From: Brevundimonas sp. EYE_349
GTDB lineage: Bacteria > Pseudomonadota > Alphaproteobacteria > Caulobacterales > Caulobacteraceae
DNA: 64,000 nucleotides
NCBI RefSeq assembly: GCF_023147505.1
Contig: NZ_JAHXPB010000006.1
Location: 62,001-126,000 of the forward strand
Reading direction: 5' to 3'
Part shown: piece after piece, positions 24,470 to 32,527 of the stretch
Position numbering within the stretch: the stretch's first letter is position 1
How the letters are laid out: each line of letters opens with the position of its first letter
Made by a program: the position numbers and the translations under genes
Notes under the pieces: generated by a model
Databases searched by the model: none
Seen by the model: only the letters and a program-made list of their open reading frames with translations
Told to the model about the DNA's origin: nothing

Positions 24470-25021
24470 ATGGCGGACGAGGCATCAAAGACCGGGCTGA
24501 ACGCCCTGGCGCAAGCGGCGAATCAGGCGCCGGGACGGGGCATCCCGCCGGTTCATCTGTGGAACCCCGAGCATTGCGGCGAAATCGACATCGTCATTCG
24601 GCGCGACGGCGTGTGGATGCACGAGGGATCGCCTATCGGCCGCACGGAGCTGGTGCGGCTGTTCTCCACGGTCCTGCGCAAGGATCACGACGGCTATCAT
24701 CTCGTCACGCCCGTCGAGAAGATGAAGATCCGGGTCGAGGACCTGCCGTTTCGGGCGGTGGCCCTGGGGCGCGAGGGTGAAGACCTGTTTTTCACGACCG
24801 ATGTGGGCGACGAGGTGCGGGCCGGTCCCGACGACCCCATCGAGGTCGAGACTGATCCGGTGACGGGCGAGCCGGCGCCCCGCATCCATGTGCGCCGCAG
24901 TCTGTGGGCGCGGATCGCGCGGCCGGTGTTCTACGAACTGGTGGAACTGGCCGAGGAGGTGGACGGGCGGCTGATCGTCCGGTCGGCCGGTCAGGCCTTT
25001 TCGCTGGGATCGGTGGCGTGA
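24470..25021 (+). CDS. DUF1285 domain protein
   Basis: 183 aa from ATG 24470 (TTG at 24464 possible). Matches the DUF1285 pattern as I remember it: PPVHLWNPEHCGEIDIVIRR, DGVWMHEGSPIGRTELVRLF, DGYHLVTPVEKMKIRVEDLP and a final GRLIVRSAGQAFSLG. Function unknown; the family is small, soluble and mostly beta. It opens a three-gene operon whose stops and starts overlap (GTGA) with the Nudix hydrolase and the CCA-adding enzyme, a conserved-looking arrangement that hints at RNA or cofactor housekeeping. Confidence 0.88.
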   Translation: MADEASKTGLNALAQAANQAPGRGIPPVHLWNPEHCGEIDIVIRRDGVWMHEGSPIGRTELVRLFSTVLRKDHDGYHLVTPVEKMKIRVEDLPFRAVALGREGEDLFFTTDVGDEVRAGPDDPIEVETDPVTGEPAPRIHVRRSLWARIARPVFYELVELAEEVDGRLIVRSAGQAFSLGSVA

Positions 25022-25674
25022 GCTTGGACACGCTAAAGGCGCGCCTGACGCAGAAGCTGGCGCCGGTCTGGCGGCCGGGGGTGAAGCCCGACCGATCCGA
25101 TTATGACCTGAACCCCGGCAGTGCGCGGGCGGCGGGGGAACTGCGGCCTGCGGCGGTGTTGATCCCCGTGGTGGCCCGGCCCGAGGGGGCGACGGTGCTT
25201 CTGACGCGCCGGGCGGACACCCTCGCGCGGCACACGGGCCAGATCGCCTTTCCCGGCGGGCGGCTGGACCCCGGCGAAAACGCGGTTCAGGCGGCCCTGC
25301 GCGAGGCGGACGAGGAGGTGGCCCTCCAACCGTCCGCCGTCCAGGTGCTGGGCCTGTCTGACGCCTATGAGACCGGAACCGGCTTTCTGGTGACGCCGGT
25401 GATCGGCTGGCTGGACGCAGCGCCGACCGTCACGCCGTCGCCGGACGAGGTCGCCGAGGTGTTCGAGACGCCGTGGGACTTTTTGATGGATGCGGCCAAC
25501 CATCGGCGCGACTTCTATGACCTGGACGAGGGGCTGCGGCGCTGGTTCTGGGCCATGCCGTGGGGCGAACGTTACATCTGGGGCGTGACGGCCGGCATTC
25601 TGAAGGGGCTGCACGCGCGGTTGTACGGCGACGAGACCCATCCCGCCGCCGCCGCCGACGAGGACGCGGCGTGA
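25018..25674 (+). CDS. Nudix CoA pyrophosphatase (NudL/YeaB type)
   Basis: 218 aa from GTG 25018, overlapping the DUF1285 stop. The Nudix box GGRLDPGENAVQAALREA continues DEEVAL, with Ala where the consensus has the second Gly. Just before it stands LLTRRADTLARHTGQIAFPG, the extra motif of the CoA-specific subgroup, which hydrolyses CoA and its derivatives to 3',5'-ADP and phosphopantetheine. The C-terminal YIWGVTAGILKGLHARLYG is also typical. Central gene of the operon. Confidence 0.9.
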   Translation: MSLDTLKARLTQKLAPVWRPGVKPDRSDYDLNPGSARAAGELRPAAVLIPVVARPEGATVLLTRRADTLARHTGQIAFPGGRLDPGENAVQAALREADEEVALQPSAVQVLGLSDAYETGTGFLVTPVIGWLDAAPTVTPSPDEVAEVFETPWDFLMDAANHRRDFYDLDEGLRRWFWAMPWGERYIWGVTAGILKGLHARLYGDETHPAAAADEDAA

Positions 25675-26888
25675 GCGTGTCGATGCGCGGTCAGCCGTGG
25701 CTGGAGGCGTCGGCCACCCGCGCGGTGATGACGGCCCTGGAGACGGCGGGCGGGCCGGGCTGCGCGCGGTTCGTCGGCGGCTGCGTCAGGAACAGCCTGC
25801 TGGACCAGCCCGTCGACGACATCGACATCGCCACCCTACTGACGCCCGCCCAGACGATGGCCGCCCTGAAGGCCGCCGGGCTGAAGGCCGTGCCGACCGG
25901 GGTGGAGCACGGCACGGTGACGGGGGTGTCCGAGCGCCGACCCTATGAGATCACCACCCTGCGTCGCGATGTGGAGACCGACGGACGGCGCGCCGTGGTC
26001 GCCTTCACCCAGGACTGGGCCGAGGATGCGGCGCGGCGCGATTTTCGCCTGAACGCCCTCTATGCGGATGCGGCGGGCCAGGTGTTCGATCCGACGGGGG
26101 GCGGCCTGGCCGATGCGACGGCGGGGCGGATCGTCTTCGTCGGCGAGGCGGAGACGCGCATCCGTGAGGATTATCTGCGTATCCTTCGCTTTTTCCGGTT
26201 CTACGCCTGGTATGGAAGGGGCGCGCCCGACGCTGATGGGCTGGCGGCCTGCGCGGCGCTGAAGGCCGGCATGGATCAGCTGTCGGCCGAGCGGGTGTCC
26301 AAGGAACTGCTGAAACTGCTGGCCGCGCCCGATCCGCGACCGGCGGTGCAGGCGATGGCCGAGGCGGGGGTGCTGGAGCAGGTGCTGCCGCAGGTCCAGC
26401 CGCTGACGCTGTTTCAGGCCATCTGCGATCTGACGCCCGATCCTGTCCTGCGGCTGTCGGCCCTGCTGCCCGCCGAGGCGGCGGCGGTGGCGGACGTGGC
26501 GGCGGCGTTGCGCCTGTCGAACGCGCAGCGGGATCGGTTGACGGCGGCGGTAACGGACGGTCCCGTCGTCGCGCCGGACATGGGGGCGGTCCGGGCGCGG
26601 GCGGCCCTGTATCGGCTGGGGCGAAGCGCCTTCGAGGATCGGCTGGCGCGGGCCGAGGCGGCGGGGGGCGGCGACGGCTCGGCCCTGAGGGCGCTGGCGG
26701 CCGATTGGACGTCGCCGAAGCCGCCGGTCAGCGGTCGCGACCTGGCGCGACTGGGCGTGACGCCGGGACCGGAGACGGGGCGGCTGTTGAAAGCGTTCGA
26801 GGACGGCTGGATCGCCGACGACTTTCCGACCGAGGGGCACGAGGCGCGGCTGAAGGCGTTGATCGCGGCTAGAGCCAGCGACGCTTGA
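25671..26888 (+). CDS. cca: CCA tRNA nucleotidyltransferase / poly(A) polymerase family
   Basis: Adds the 3' CCA end to tRNA (class II nucleotidyltransferase). About 405 aa from GTG 25671, which overlaps the Nudix stop; ATG 25683 is an alternative. Head domain: CARFVGGCVRNSLL, the metal-binding DDIDIATL, GVEHGTVTG and RRDFRLNALYAD; the RNA-binding neck follows with RIREDYLRILRFFRFYAWYG, then the dimer-like C-terminal region. Alphaproteobacteria of this group usually have a single such enzyme. Confidence 0.93.
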   Translation: MSVSMRGQPWLEASATRAVMTALETAGGPGCARFVGGCVRNSLLDQPVDDIDIATLLTPAQTMAALKAAGLKAVPTGVEHGTVTGVSERRPYEITTLRRDVETDGRRAVVAFTQDWAEDAARRDFRLNALYADAAGQVFDPTGGGLADATAGRIVFVGEAETRIREDYLRILRFFRFYAWYGRGAPDADGLAACAALKAGMDQLSAERVSKELLKLLAAPDPRPAVQAMAEAGVLEQVLPQVQPLTLFQAICDLTPDPVLRLSALLPAEAAAVADVAAALRLSNAQRDRLTAAVTDGPVVAPDMGAVRARAALYRLGRSAFEDRLARAEAAGGGDGSALRALAADWTSPKPPVSGRDLARLGVTPGPETGRLLKAFEDGWIADDFPTEGHEARLKALIAARASDA

Positions 26889-27131
26889 GTTGATGCGGGC
26901 CTGACAGGGCGTTCATCACAAAGAACACAGCCGGGTCACGCAGATTACGACGAGACCGAACGCGCGTCGGCTGCCAGTCTCTGAAAGCCATCGATGAACC
27001 TGCGGCTTCGCCGCCGCAGGACTTCAAGGCTCGCCGAACCGGAACATGTCCCCGTTGTGTTCGCCGTGACAGGGCTATGTCCGTTGTGGCGAACCCTTAT
27101 GCTTTCAAGTCCCAAACAACCGCCGAACGCT

Positions 27132-28082
27132 CTAGCCGGCGCGGGTGAACTCGGTGACGACCGGCCGGTGGTCCGAGCCGGTGGGCAGGCCCAGGCGGCG
27201 CGTGATCAGGGCTAGGTCAGGCGACCGATAGACCTGGTCGATGGTGATGCCGGCGAAGGCAGGGGCTTGGCTGGGCCAGGTGCCGGGCCAGCCGGGCGCG
27301 GGGATCAGGTTCATGTCGGCCTGAATCTGTTTGCCGATCCGCGCGGTCGAGACGCTGTTGAAGTCGCCGGCGGCGATGACGGGATTGGCGGGCGCGGCCA
27401 GCCGCCGTTGGGTCAGGGCCATGACCTGGGTGATCTGGCCCCACTGATACTGATAGGGCCAGGGCCGGGTCAGATGCACGGCGAAGACGTTGATCGGCCC
27501 GATGGGCGTCTCCACGACGGCGCCGGCCGCGCTGAGGCCGTCCGGCCGGTCGGGCAGGCGCTGGACGATCGGATAGCGCGAGGCGACGATGGACTGGGCA
27601 TGGTCGCCAGGCCCCCGCATCCGCCTGATGGCGGTGCGGTGGGGATAGCCGGCCAAAAGCGTGTCCAGTTGGGCCGCCGGGGCGTCGCCCACCTCGACCA
27701 GCACCAGGATGTCGGCGTCGGCCGCGACGATGGAGCGGCGCATGGCCTCGACGTTGGTGTTGAAAACCCACAGGTTGGCCGAATACAGCCGCACGATAGG
27801 CGTGTCCGTCGCGGCCGTCCCGCGCGTCGGCGTCCACTGAGGCCAGACCGCAATCGCCAGCACCAGACAGGCCGCCGCACCCACGCCGGCGGCGGGCCAT
27901 AGCCGCAGCAACAGACAGACGGCGGTCGCCGCCATGGCCGCCAACAGAGCCGGAGCGGTGAACTGGGCCAGGATGTCGACCCACCGATGGCCGACGCCGC
28001 TCAGGGCCGCGATCCCGAACACCGCCAGACCCGCCAGGGCGACGCCGGCCAGTGCGTTGGCCGTCAGCTTGAACAGGGTCAT
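27132..28082 (-). CDS. Membrane-anchored endonuclease/exonuclease/phosphatase family protein
   Basis: 316 aa. Three hydrophobic helices fill the first ~90 residues (LAGVALAGLAVFGIAALSG, LLAAMAATAVCLLLRLWPAA, AAACLVLAIAVWP), followed by an EEP-fold domain: LYSANLWVFNTN, ADILVLVEVG (catalytic Glu), VFAVHLTRPW, VIAAGDFNSV (Asp/Asn) and a final GSDHRPVVTEF (His). Substrate may be a phosphodiester in the periplasm, such as nucleic acid, inositol phosphate or sphingolipid head group. Divergent from the DUF4112 gene. Confidence 0.88.
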   Translation of the reverse strand: MTLFKLTANALAGVALAGLAVFGIAALSGVGHRWVDILAQFTAPALLAAMAATAVCLLLRLWPAAGVGAAACLVLAIAVWPQWTPTRGTAATDTPIVRLYSANLWVFNTNVEAMRRSIVAADADILVLVEVGDAPAAQLDTLLAGYPHRTAIRRMRGPGDHAQSIVASRYPIVQRLPDRPDGLSAAGAVVETPIGPINVFAVHLTRPWPYQYQWGQITQVMALTQRRLAAPANPVIAAGDFNSVSTARIGKQIQADMNLIPAPGWPGTWPSQAPAFAGITIDQVYRSPDLALITRRLGLPTGSDHRPVVTEFTRAG

Positions 28083-28151
28083 CGGCGCACCGACCTTTCG
28101 GATTGAAAAAGGGCGCGTCGTCCCGCGTTAGGGCGACGCTTGGAGGGCGAT

Positions 28152-28613
28152 ATGGCCGCACGGTCAATCCGCGATATCGAAAACATCTGGTCCAATGTCG
28201 AGGGCGTCAAGAAGCTGTCGGACCGGGTCATCGGCATCGGGCCGTTCGGCATGGGTCTGGATGCGTTGCTGACCTGGGTGCCGGTGGTGGGCACGGCCTA
28301 TACGGTGGGCACCGGCGGCTGGCTGATGCTGCAGGCGGTGCGGGCCAAGGCGACGCCCGCGACCCTGGCGCGGATGGGCGCCTATATGGCCTTCGACGCG
28401 GCGACAGGAACGGTGCCGCTGGCCGGTGATCTGGTGGACACCTTCTTTCCGGGCCAACTGATGGCGGCGCGGGCGCTGCAGAAACATATCGAAAGCACCC
28501 ACTGGGTCGAGGATAGCGAGGCCAACGCCCGCGCCAGCGGCGACCACGATCTTCATGAGGCCAAGGTGCAGCGCGAAAAAGGCTTGAAGCGGATCGTCTA
28601 TCTGCACGACTGA
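28152..28613 (+). CDS. DUF4112 domain membrane protein
   Basis: 153 aa from ATG 28152, with a good GGAGGG site; TTG 28140 is ignored. Motifs of DUF4112: LSDRVIGIGPFGMGLDALLT, then a hydrophobic WVPVVGTAYTVGTGGWLMLQ, ARMGAYMAFDAATGTVPLAG and DLVDTFFPGQLMAAR. Two membrane segments are likely. The tail is charged. Function unknown. Between it and the DUF2793 gene there are 144 bases without a clear gene. Confidence 0.88.
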   Translation: MAARSIRDIENIWSNVEGVKKLSDRVIGIGPFGMGLDALLTWVPVVGTAYTVGTGGWLMLQAVRAKATPATLARMGAYMAFDAATGTVPLAGDLVDTFFPGQLMAARALQKHIESTHWVEDSEANARASGDHDLHEAKVQREKGLKRIVYLHD

Positions 28614-28757
28614 AATAGGATGGCTGGGGGGCGCGCTCCATCCTATCTGCCGGAATGAAATCGCGTGAAAACAGTAACTTGGCGGGCGCCAGCGACCATC
28701 TTCCGGCCTGAGGACGCAACGCAAGCAGACTGATCTCCGACGACAACGGAGATTTCG

Positions 28758-30203
28758 ATGAGCGACGACTTCAGCGCGCGTCTGGCCCTGCCTTATCTGG
28801 CGGCGGGGCAGATGCAGAAACATGTGACCCTGAACACGGCCCTGACGCGGCTGGACGCCCTGTTGCAGACGGCGGCGGTCAGCCGGACGACGGCGACCCA
28901 GCCGGGCGATCCGGCGGATGGCGACCTCTACATCCTGCCGGCCGACGCCCAGGGCGCGGCGTGGGCGGGGCGAGGCGAGGGCAGCCTGATGCGGTTCGAG
29001 GCAGGCGGCTGGACCGCAGTGCCGACGCCCCCCGGCTTGATCGCCGTGGTGCGGGACGAAGCGGTGGTGGTGGTGCGGGACCATGCGGGCTGGACGCCGT
29101 TGGGGTGTTGGCTGCGCGAGGCGCAGGGGCTGACCCGGCTGGGGCTGGGGACCACGGCGGATGCGGCCAATCCTTTGGCGGCCAAGCTGAACGCCGCCTT
29201 GTTCACCGCACGGACGGTCGAAGAGGGCGGTGACGGCGATTTGCGGCTGACGTTCAACAAACAGGCGGCCGGCGATGTGCTGTCGCTGCTGTTCCAGAGC
29301 GGATACGCCGCCCGCGCCGAACTGGGCCTGATTGGCGACGACGATCTGGCGCTGAAGACCTGCGACGAGGCGGGCGTCTGGCGCTCTGTCTTCCGTGTCG
29401 ATCGCGCCACCGGCCGCGCCGCCTTCGATCAGGGCGCGGTGCGGCGCGAGACGATCCTAGTGAGCGCCGACCGAGACTATTCGCCCCCGGCCTGGGCGCG
29501 CTGGATCGAGGCGGTCTGCGTCGGCGGCGGCGGTGCGGGCGGCGCCGGTCTGGCCGGACCCGCGGGAACCGCCCGTTTCGGCGGGGGCGGCGGGGGCGCA
29601 GGCGGTCTGAGCCGGGCTCGCTGGGCGGTCGAGGATCTGGACGGCGCCCTGTCGATCACGGTCGGCGCGGGCGGGCAGACCGGGGCGGGCGGCGAAAGCC
29701 GGGTCGCGATCAATGGCGTCGTCCTGCTGCGCGCCTCGGGCGGGTCGGCGGGATCGACCGGCGCGGTCGGGGGAGCGGCCGGCGGTTCCGGCGGCCTGGG
29801 TCTGCGCCCGGCGAACGGGGGCGGGGCGTCCTCGATCACGGCGTCTGGCGGCGCGGGGGGCGAGAGCCTGTGCCCCGACGGTCCGGGCGGCGGCGCGGGC
29901 GGCGGCGGATTGAGCGCGGCCGATATCACACGAGCGGGCGGCGTCGGCGGGTCCGGCGGCTGGTCGACGGCGCGCGCACCGGGCGGGGCTGCGGGTGCGG
30001 CGGGCGCGGCGTCCGATCCGACGCTGTCGTTGGTCGGCGGAGGCGGCGGGGGCGGAAACGCCTCGGCCAGCGGCGCAGGGTCGCCGGGCGGCCCCGGCGG
30101 CGGGTTCGGGGCCGGGGGCGGTGGAGGCGGCGCGGGTCTGACGGCGGGCGGCGTGGGAGGCGCGGGCGCGGGCGGCGCGGTTCGGCTGACGGTGGTCGGA
30201 TGA
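28758..30203 (+). CDS. DUF2793 tail-fibre-like protein with glycine-rich C terminus
   Basis: 481 aa; GGAG site before the ATG. Residues 5-120 carry the DUF2793 signature: ARLALPYLAAGQMQKHVTLN, LTRLDALLQTA, DGDLYILP, then two beta strands around EGSLMRFEAGGWTAVPTP. From about 235 (ILVSADRDYSPPAWARWIEA) the sequence enters a run of VGGGGAGGAG-type repeats to the end, the glycine-rich receptor-binding domain seen in phage tail fibres. DUF2793 occurs, as I recall, in the separately encoded tail fibre of Rhodobacter-type gene transfer agents. First gene of a five-gene operon with lysis-type genes. Confidence 0.85.
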   Translation: MSDDFSARLALPYLAAGQMQKHVTLNTALTRLDALLQTAAVSRTTATQPGDPADGDLYILPADAQGAAWAGRGEGSLMRFEAGGWTAVPTPPGLIAVVRDEAVVVVRDHAGWTPLGCWLREAQGLTRLGLGTTADAANPLAAKLNAALFTARTVEEGGDGDLRLTFNKQAAGDVLSLLFQSGYAARAELGLIGDDDLALKTCDEAGVWRSVFRVDRATGRAAFDQGAVRRETILVSADRDYSPPAWARWIEAVCVGGGGAGGAGLAGPAGTARFGGGGGGAGGLSRARWAVEDLDGALSITVGAGGQTGAGGESRVAINGVVLLRASGGSAGSTGAVGGAAGGSGGLGLRPANGGGASSITASGGAGGESLCPDGPGGGAGGGGLSAADITRAGGVGGSGGWSTARAPGGAAGAAGAASDPTLSLVGGGGGGGNASASGAGSPGGPGGGFGAGGGGGGAGLTAGGVGGAGAGGAVRLTVVG

Positions 30204-30355
30204 GCCGGCGTAGACATCCGGCCGAGCCGGTCGAGGTGCTGGAGGACGAGGCGTGGGAAGCGCCCGACAGTCTCAGCGATACGGAATGGCGGGCGCAGTC
30301 GGGCTGGGACGGCCGCTGCGATCCGGCCCCCTATGACGAGGAGGACGGACGATGA
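30200..30355 (+). CDS. Small acidic protein (51 aa)
   Basis: ATG 30200 overlaps the DUF2793 stop (ATGA) and its own stop overlaps the next start (ATGA), so coupling supports translation. The protein begins SRRRHPAEPVEVLEDEAW and is acidic, with WRAQSGWDGRCDPAPYDEED near the end. No family recognised. Possible chaperone, antiholin or adaptor; nothing in the sequence decides. Confidence 0.6.
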   Translation: MSRRRHPAEPVEVLEDEAWEAPDSLSDTEWRAQSGWDGRCDPAPYDEEDGR

Positions 30356-30615
30356 GCGGGCGAGTTCAGAAACCTCTGGCCGAGGGACGCTGGTTGTTTC
30401 GGCGCCTCTACGCCTTTGCGGTCAGCGCGGGGCTGTGGGTTCTGCTGATGCAGGTGGTGGGGCGGATGCCGCCGCAGATGCTGCCGCGCACGGCGGACGG
30501 TTTGATGGGGCTGCTGGCGCTGATCCTGGTCCTCTACCTGGTGGCGCCGACGGCCCAGCAGCTGATCGCCCTGTCGGCCAATGCGCGGCTAGGGATGCCG
30601 GGAGGACGGCCATGA
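30352..30615 (+). CDS. Holin-like membrane protein (87 aa)
   Basis: Start at ATG 30352 overlapping the previous TGA. Two membrane helices: LYAFAVSAGLWVLLMQVVG and GLMGLLALILVLYLVAPTAQ, separated by a short turn with PPQMLPRTAD; short charged N terminus, Arg-containing C terminus. Size, topology and its place directly before an M15 endolysin gene indicate a class II holin. No specific family motif. Confidence 0.65.
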   Translation: MSGRVQKPLAEGRWLFRRLYAFAVSAGLWVLLMQVVGRMPPQMLPRTADGLMGLLALILVLYLVAPTAQQLIALSANARLGMPGGRP

Positions 30616-30995
30616 GCTTTCGTCTGTCCGTCCGCTCGCGTGCGCGGCTGCAGGGCGTACATCCGGCCTTGGTCGCCGTGGTCGAGGCGGCCATCGTCCG
30701 CTCATCGGTGGACTTCATGATCACCGAAGGGCTGCGCACGCCCGAGCGTCAGGCGCTCCTGGTCAAGGCCGGGGCCAGCCGGACCCAGCGGTCGCGGCAC
30801 CTGACCGGCCATGCCGTCGACGTCGCCGCCCTGGTCGAGGGGCAGGTGCGTTGGGATTGGCCGCTGTATGGCCGGATCGCCGAGGCGTTCAAGACGGCGG
30901 CGCATGAGCATGAGACGCCGCTGATCTGGGGCGGCGACTGGAAGACGCTGCGCGACGGGCCGCACTTCGAACTGGACCGAAAGGCGTTTCCATGA
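30612..30995 (+). CDS. M15-family endolysin-like peptidase
   Basis: 127 aa from ATG 30612, overlapping the holin-like stop. The M15 zinc site is complete: SRHLTGHAVDVAA provides His63 and Asp70, and DGPHFEL provides His118; MITEGLRTPERQALLVKAGA is the usual substrate-binding stretch of L-alanyl-D-glutamate or D-Ala-D-Ala peptidases of phage type. No signal peptide, so release would need the adjacent holin-like protein. It is not close in sequence to the prophage endolysin at 4439. Confidence 0.9.
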   Translation: MSFRLSVRSRARLQGVHPALVAVVEAAIVRSSVDFMITEGLRTPERQALLVKAGASRTQRSRHLTGHAVDVAALVEGQVRWDWPLYGRIAEAFKTAAHEHETPLIWGGDWKTLRDGPHFELDRKAFP

Positions 30996-31231
30996 GTCCG
31001 TCCTTGTTGCGCGCTCTGATGCCCCTGGGCTGGCTGGCGGCGGGCGCCGCAGCCGTGGCCTGCCTCGTCGTCCTGCTGGGCGGCTCGGGCCTTCGCTGGG
31101 ACCCTCTGGACGTTCGTCAGAAGCGTTTGGCGACCGCGCAATATCGGGCCCCCTCAGCCTCGGCCGAGGCGGCGACGCGACCGCGCGCCCTGGCCGTCCT
31201 GCCGGCTGAGCCGACGGCGCGCGACGCCTAG
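30992..31231 (+). CDS. Single-span membrane protein at the end of the lysis-type operon (79 aa)
   Basis: ATG 30992 overlaps the endolysin stop. One N-terminal helix (LMPLGWLAAGAAAVACLVVLLGG starts near residue 9) followed by a polar Ala/Arg-rich periplasmic tail (DPLDVRQKRLATAQYRAP). The position and topology resemble an i-spanin or antiholin; no partner lipoprotein is visible. Last gene before the flagellin regulatory region. Confidence 0.6.
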   Translation: MSPSLLRALMPLGWLAAGAAAVACLVVLLGGSGLRWDPLDVRQKRLATAQYRAPSASAEAATRPRALAVLPAEPTARDA

Positions 31232-31317
31232 AGCGAAACGCTGCTGGTCTAATGGGCCATGCAGGCGGCGCAACGGACCGGGCAGGGCGCGCGGCGATGA
31301 AAGCCCTGCAGAAACGA

Positions 31318-31355
31318 CTCGGCAACTTCTGCCGCCCGATGGCCGGACTTGCCGG
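31318..31355 (+). promoter_or_regulatory. FlbD/ftr-like enhancer elements of flagellin 1
   Basis: CTCGGCAACTTCTGCCG at 31318-31334 contains the inverted repeat CGGCA-N5-TGCCG; CCGGACTTGCCGG at 31343-31355 is a second related palindrome. They lie 75-110 bases upstream of the sigma-54 promoter, where FlbD binds in Caulobacter. The first element differs by one base from that of flagellin 2. Confidence 0.65.
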
Positions 31356-31427
31356 GTCGTCTCGCCGCTCTCTCAAATAAGTTCAATGAAATCAGGGCGG
31401 CGTCAGGTCAGAACACGGTCTGGAAGC

Positions 31428-31442
31428 TGGCCCCGCCCTTGC
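31428..31442 (+). promoter_or_regulatory. Sigma-54 promoter of flagellin 1
   Basis: TGGCCCCGCCCTTGC has GG (31429-31430), ten bases, GC (31441-31442), the invariant -24/-12 spacing. Transcription would begin near 31454, at the base of the first leader hairpin. Confidence 0.8.
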
Positions 31443-31455
31443 TCCTGATGTGACC

Positions 31456-31505
31456 GAGCAAAACGCTCCTGACGCTAAAATGGCGTCGGACATCACACGA
31501 AGTGA
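31456..31505 (+). promoter_or_regulatory. Structured 5' leader of flagellin 1 mRNA
   Basis: Three consecutive stems: GAGC/GCTC (31456-31459 with 31465-31468), GACGCT/GGCGTC (31471-31476 with 31482-31487, loop AAAAT) and TCAC/GTGA (31493-31496 with 31502-31505), then AGGA before the ATG at 31521. The same three stems, with compensatory changes, precede flagellins 2 and 3. FlbT acts on such a leader in Caulobacter. Confidence 0.75.
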
Positions 31506-31520
31506 ACAGGAAAAGCCAAA

Positions 31521-32339
31521 ATGGCTAACAGCATCAATACGAACTACGGCGCCGCCATCGCGCTGCAGAACCTCAATGCGACCAACGCTCAGCTGGATCG
31601 CACGCAGAACCGTGTCAACACGGGCCTGAAAGTCGCCACCGCCAAAGATAACGGCGCGATCTACGCCATCGCGACGACCCAGCGCGCCAATATGGGCGCC
31701 ATGGATGCGGTCAAGAATTCGCTGCAACGCGGCCAATCCATCGTCGACGTCGCCTTGGCCGCCGGCGACACCGTCACCGCTGCGCTCGAAGAGATGAAGG
31801 CCCTGGCGGTCAACATCCAGTCGTCGGTCGCCGGCTCCGACGCCGAAGCCGCCTATCTGAAGGATTTCAACGCTCTAGGCGGCGAGATCGACAAGGCGCT
31901 GAAGGGCGCCAGCTTCGACGGCGTGAACCTGTGGAACACGACCACGGCGACGAACTTGACCACCAGCGTCAGCGGCGGAACCTATCAGATCGGCTTCGGT
32001 GCGGTGGACAAGGCTGCGGCGGCCCCGATCACGGCTGTCTCGGGCGGCGCAGTTGATCGGGCCGGCGCCACGACCACCATCGTCGATGCGGCGATCAAGG
32101 AAGTCACCACCAATCTGGCCACCCTGGGCACCCAGTCCAAGTCGGTCGGCCGTCAGCTGACCTTCATCGGCAAGCTGCAGGACGCGACCGAGGCCGGCAT
32201 CGGCAATCTGGTGGACGCCGACCTGGCCAAGGAAAGCGCCAAGCTGACGGCGCTGCAGACCAAGCAGCAACTGGGCGTCCAGGCGTTGTCGATCGCCAAC
32301 TCCTCCAGCCAGAGCCTGCTGAGCCTGTTCCGCAACTAA
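31521..32339 (+). CDS. Flagellin 1
   Basis: 272-aa flagellin, filament subunit of the flagellum, exported by the type III apparatus. N-terminal D0/D1 helix: SINTNYGAAIALQNLNATNA, then TQNRVNTGLKVATAKDNGAI; the hypervariable middle (about 120-190) is short, so there is no large D2/D3; the C-terminal coiled helix reads AGIGNLVDADLAKESAKLTA with LQTKQQLGVQALSIAN. The last 73 shared residues are identical to flagellin 2, and the DNA there differs at only about five synonymous sites. Sigma-54 promoter, ftr-like sites and a hairpin leader precede it. Equivalent to the fljJ/K/L group of Caulobacter; the exact orthologue cannot be told. Confidence 0.97.
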   Translation: MANSINTNYGAAIALQNLNATNAQLDRTQNRVNTGLKVATAKDNGAIYAIATTQRANMGAMDAVKNSLQRGQSIVDVALAAGDTVTAALEEMKALAVNIQSSVAGSDAEAAYLKDFNALGGEIDKALKGASFDGVNLWNTTTATNLTTSVSGGTYQIGFGAVDKAAAAPITAVSGGAVDRAGATTTIVDAAIKEVTTNLATLGTQSKSVGRQLTFIGKLQDATEAGIGNLVDADLAKESAKLTALQTKQQLGVQALSIANSSSQSLLSLFRN

Positions 32340-32362
32340 GGCGGCGGTTCGGCCTGACGGTT

Positions 32363-32385
32363 GGGCGCGGGCCAGTCGCGCGCCC
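32363..32385 (+). terminator. Hairpin after flagellin 1
   Basis: GGGCGCG (32363-32369) and CGCGCCC (32379-32385) around a nine-base loop, 24 bases past the stop. GC-rich stem without U-tract; probably a terminator or mRNA 3'-end stabiliser. Confidence 0.5.
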
Positions 32386-32410
32386 GCCCCCTAAAGCGCG
32401 CCTGTGCCTA

Positions 32411-32457
32411 GGCAAATCTTGCCGGGTGCAGCGGTCGACTCGGCAAGTTCTGCCGAG
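32411..32457 (+). promoter_or_regulatory. FlbD/ftr-like enhancer elements of flagellin 2
   Basis: GGCAAATCTTGCC at 32411-32423 and CTCGGCAAGTTCTGCCGAG at 32439-32457, the latter a perfect 7-bp inverted repeat with a 5-base centre. They lie 70-115 bases upstream of the sigma-54 promoter and share GGCA-N5-TGCC with the element at flagellin 1. Confidence 0.7.
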
Positions 32458-32527
32458 AAGGAAGGACGGTAAATCATAGGTTAACATGTAACAACAGTGA
32501 CTTATGCGATTTTCCGCTAGGCCGGCC

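Noticed and set aside
26889-27131. Intergenic region after cca with CCTGCGGC/GCCGCAGG hairpin (26999-27020) as a small RNA or terminator
   Set aside because: No U-tract, hairpin more than 100 bases past the stop, no promoter or conserved element that I can support; nothing else seen there.
29477-30217. Proline-rich minus-strand ORF (246 aa)
   Set aside because: It is the complement of the glycine-rich tail of the DUF2793 protein; Gly codons become Pro codons on the other strand.
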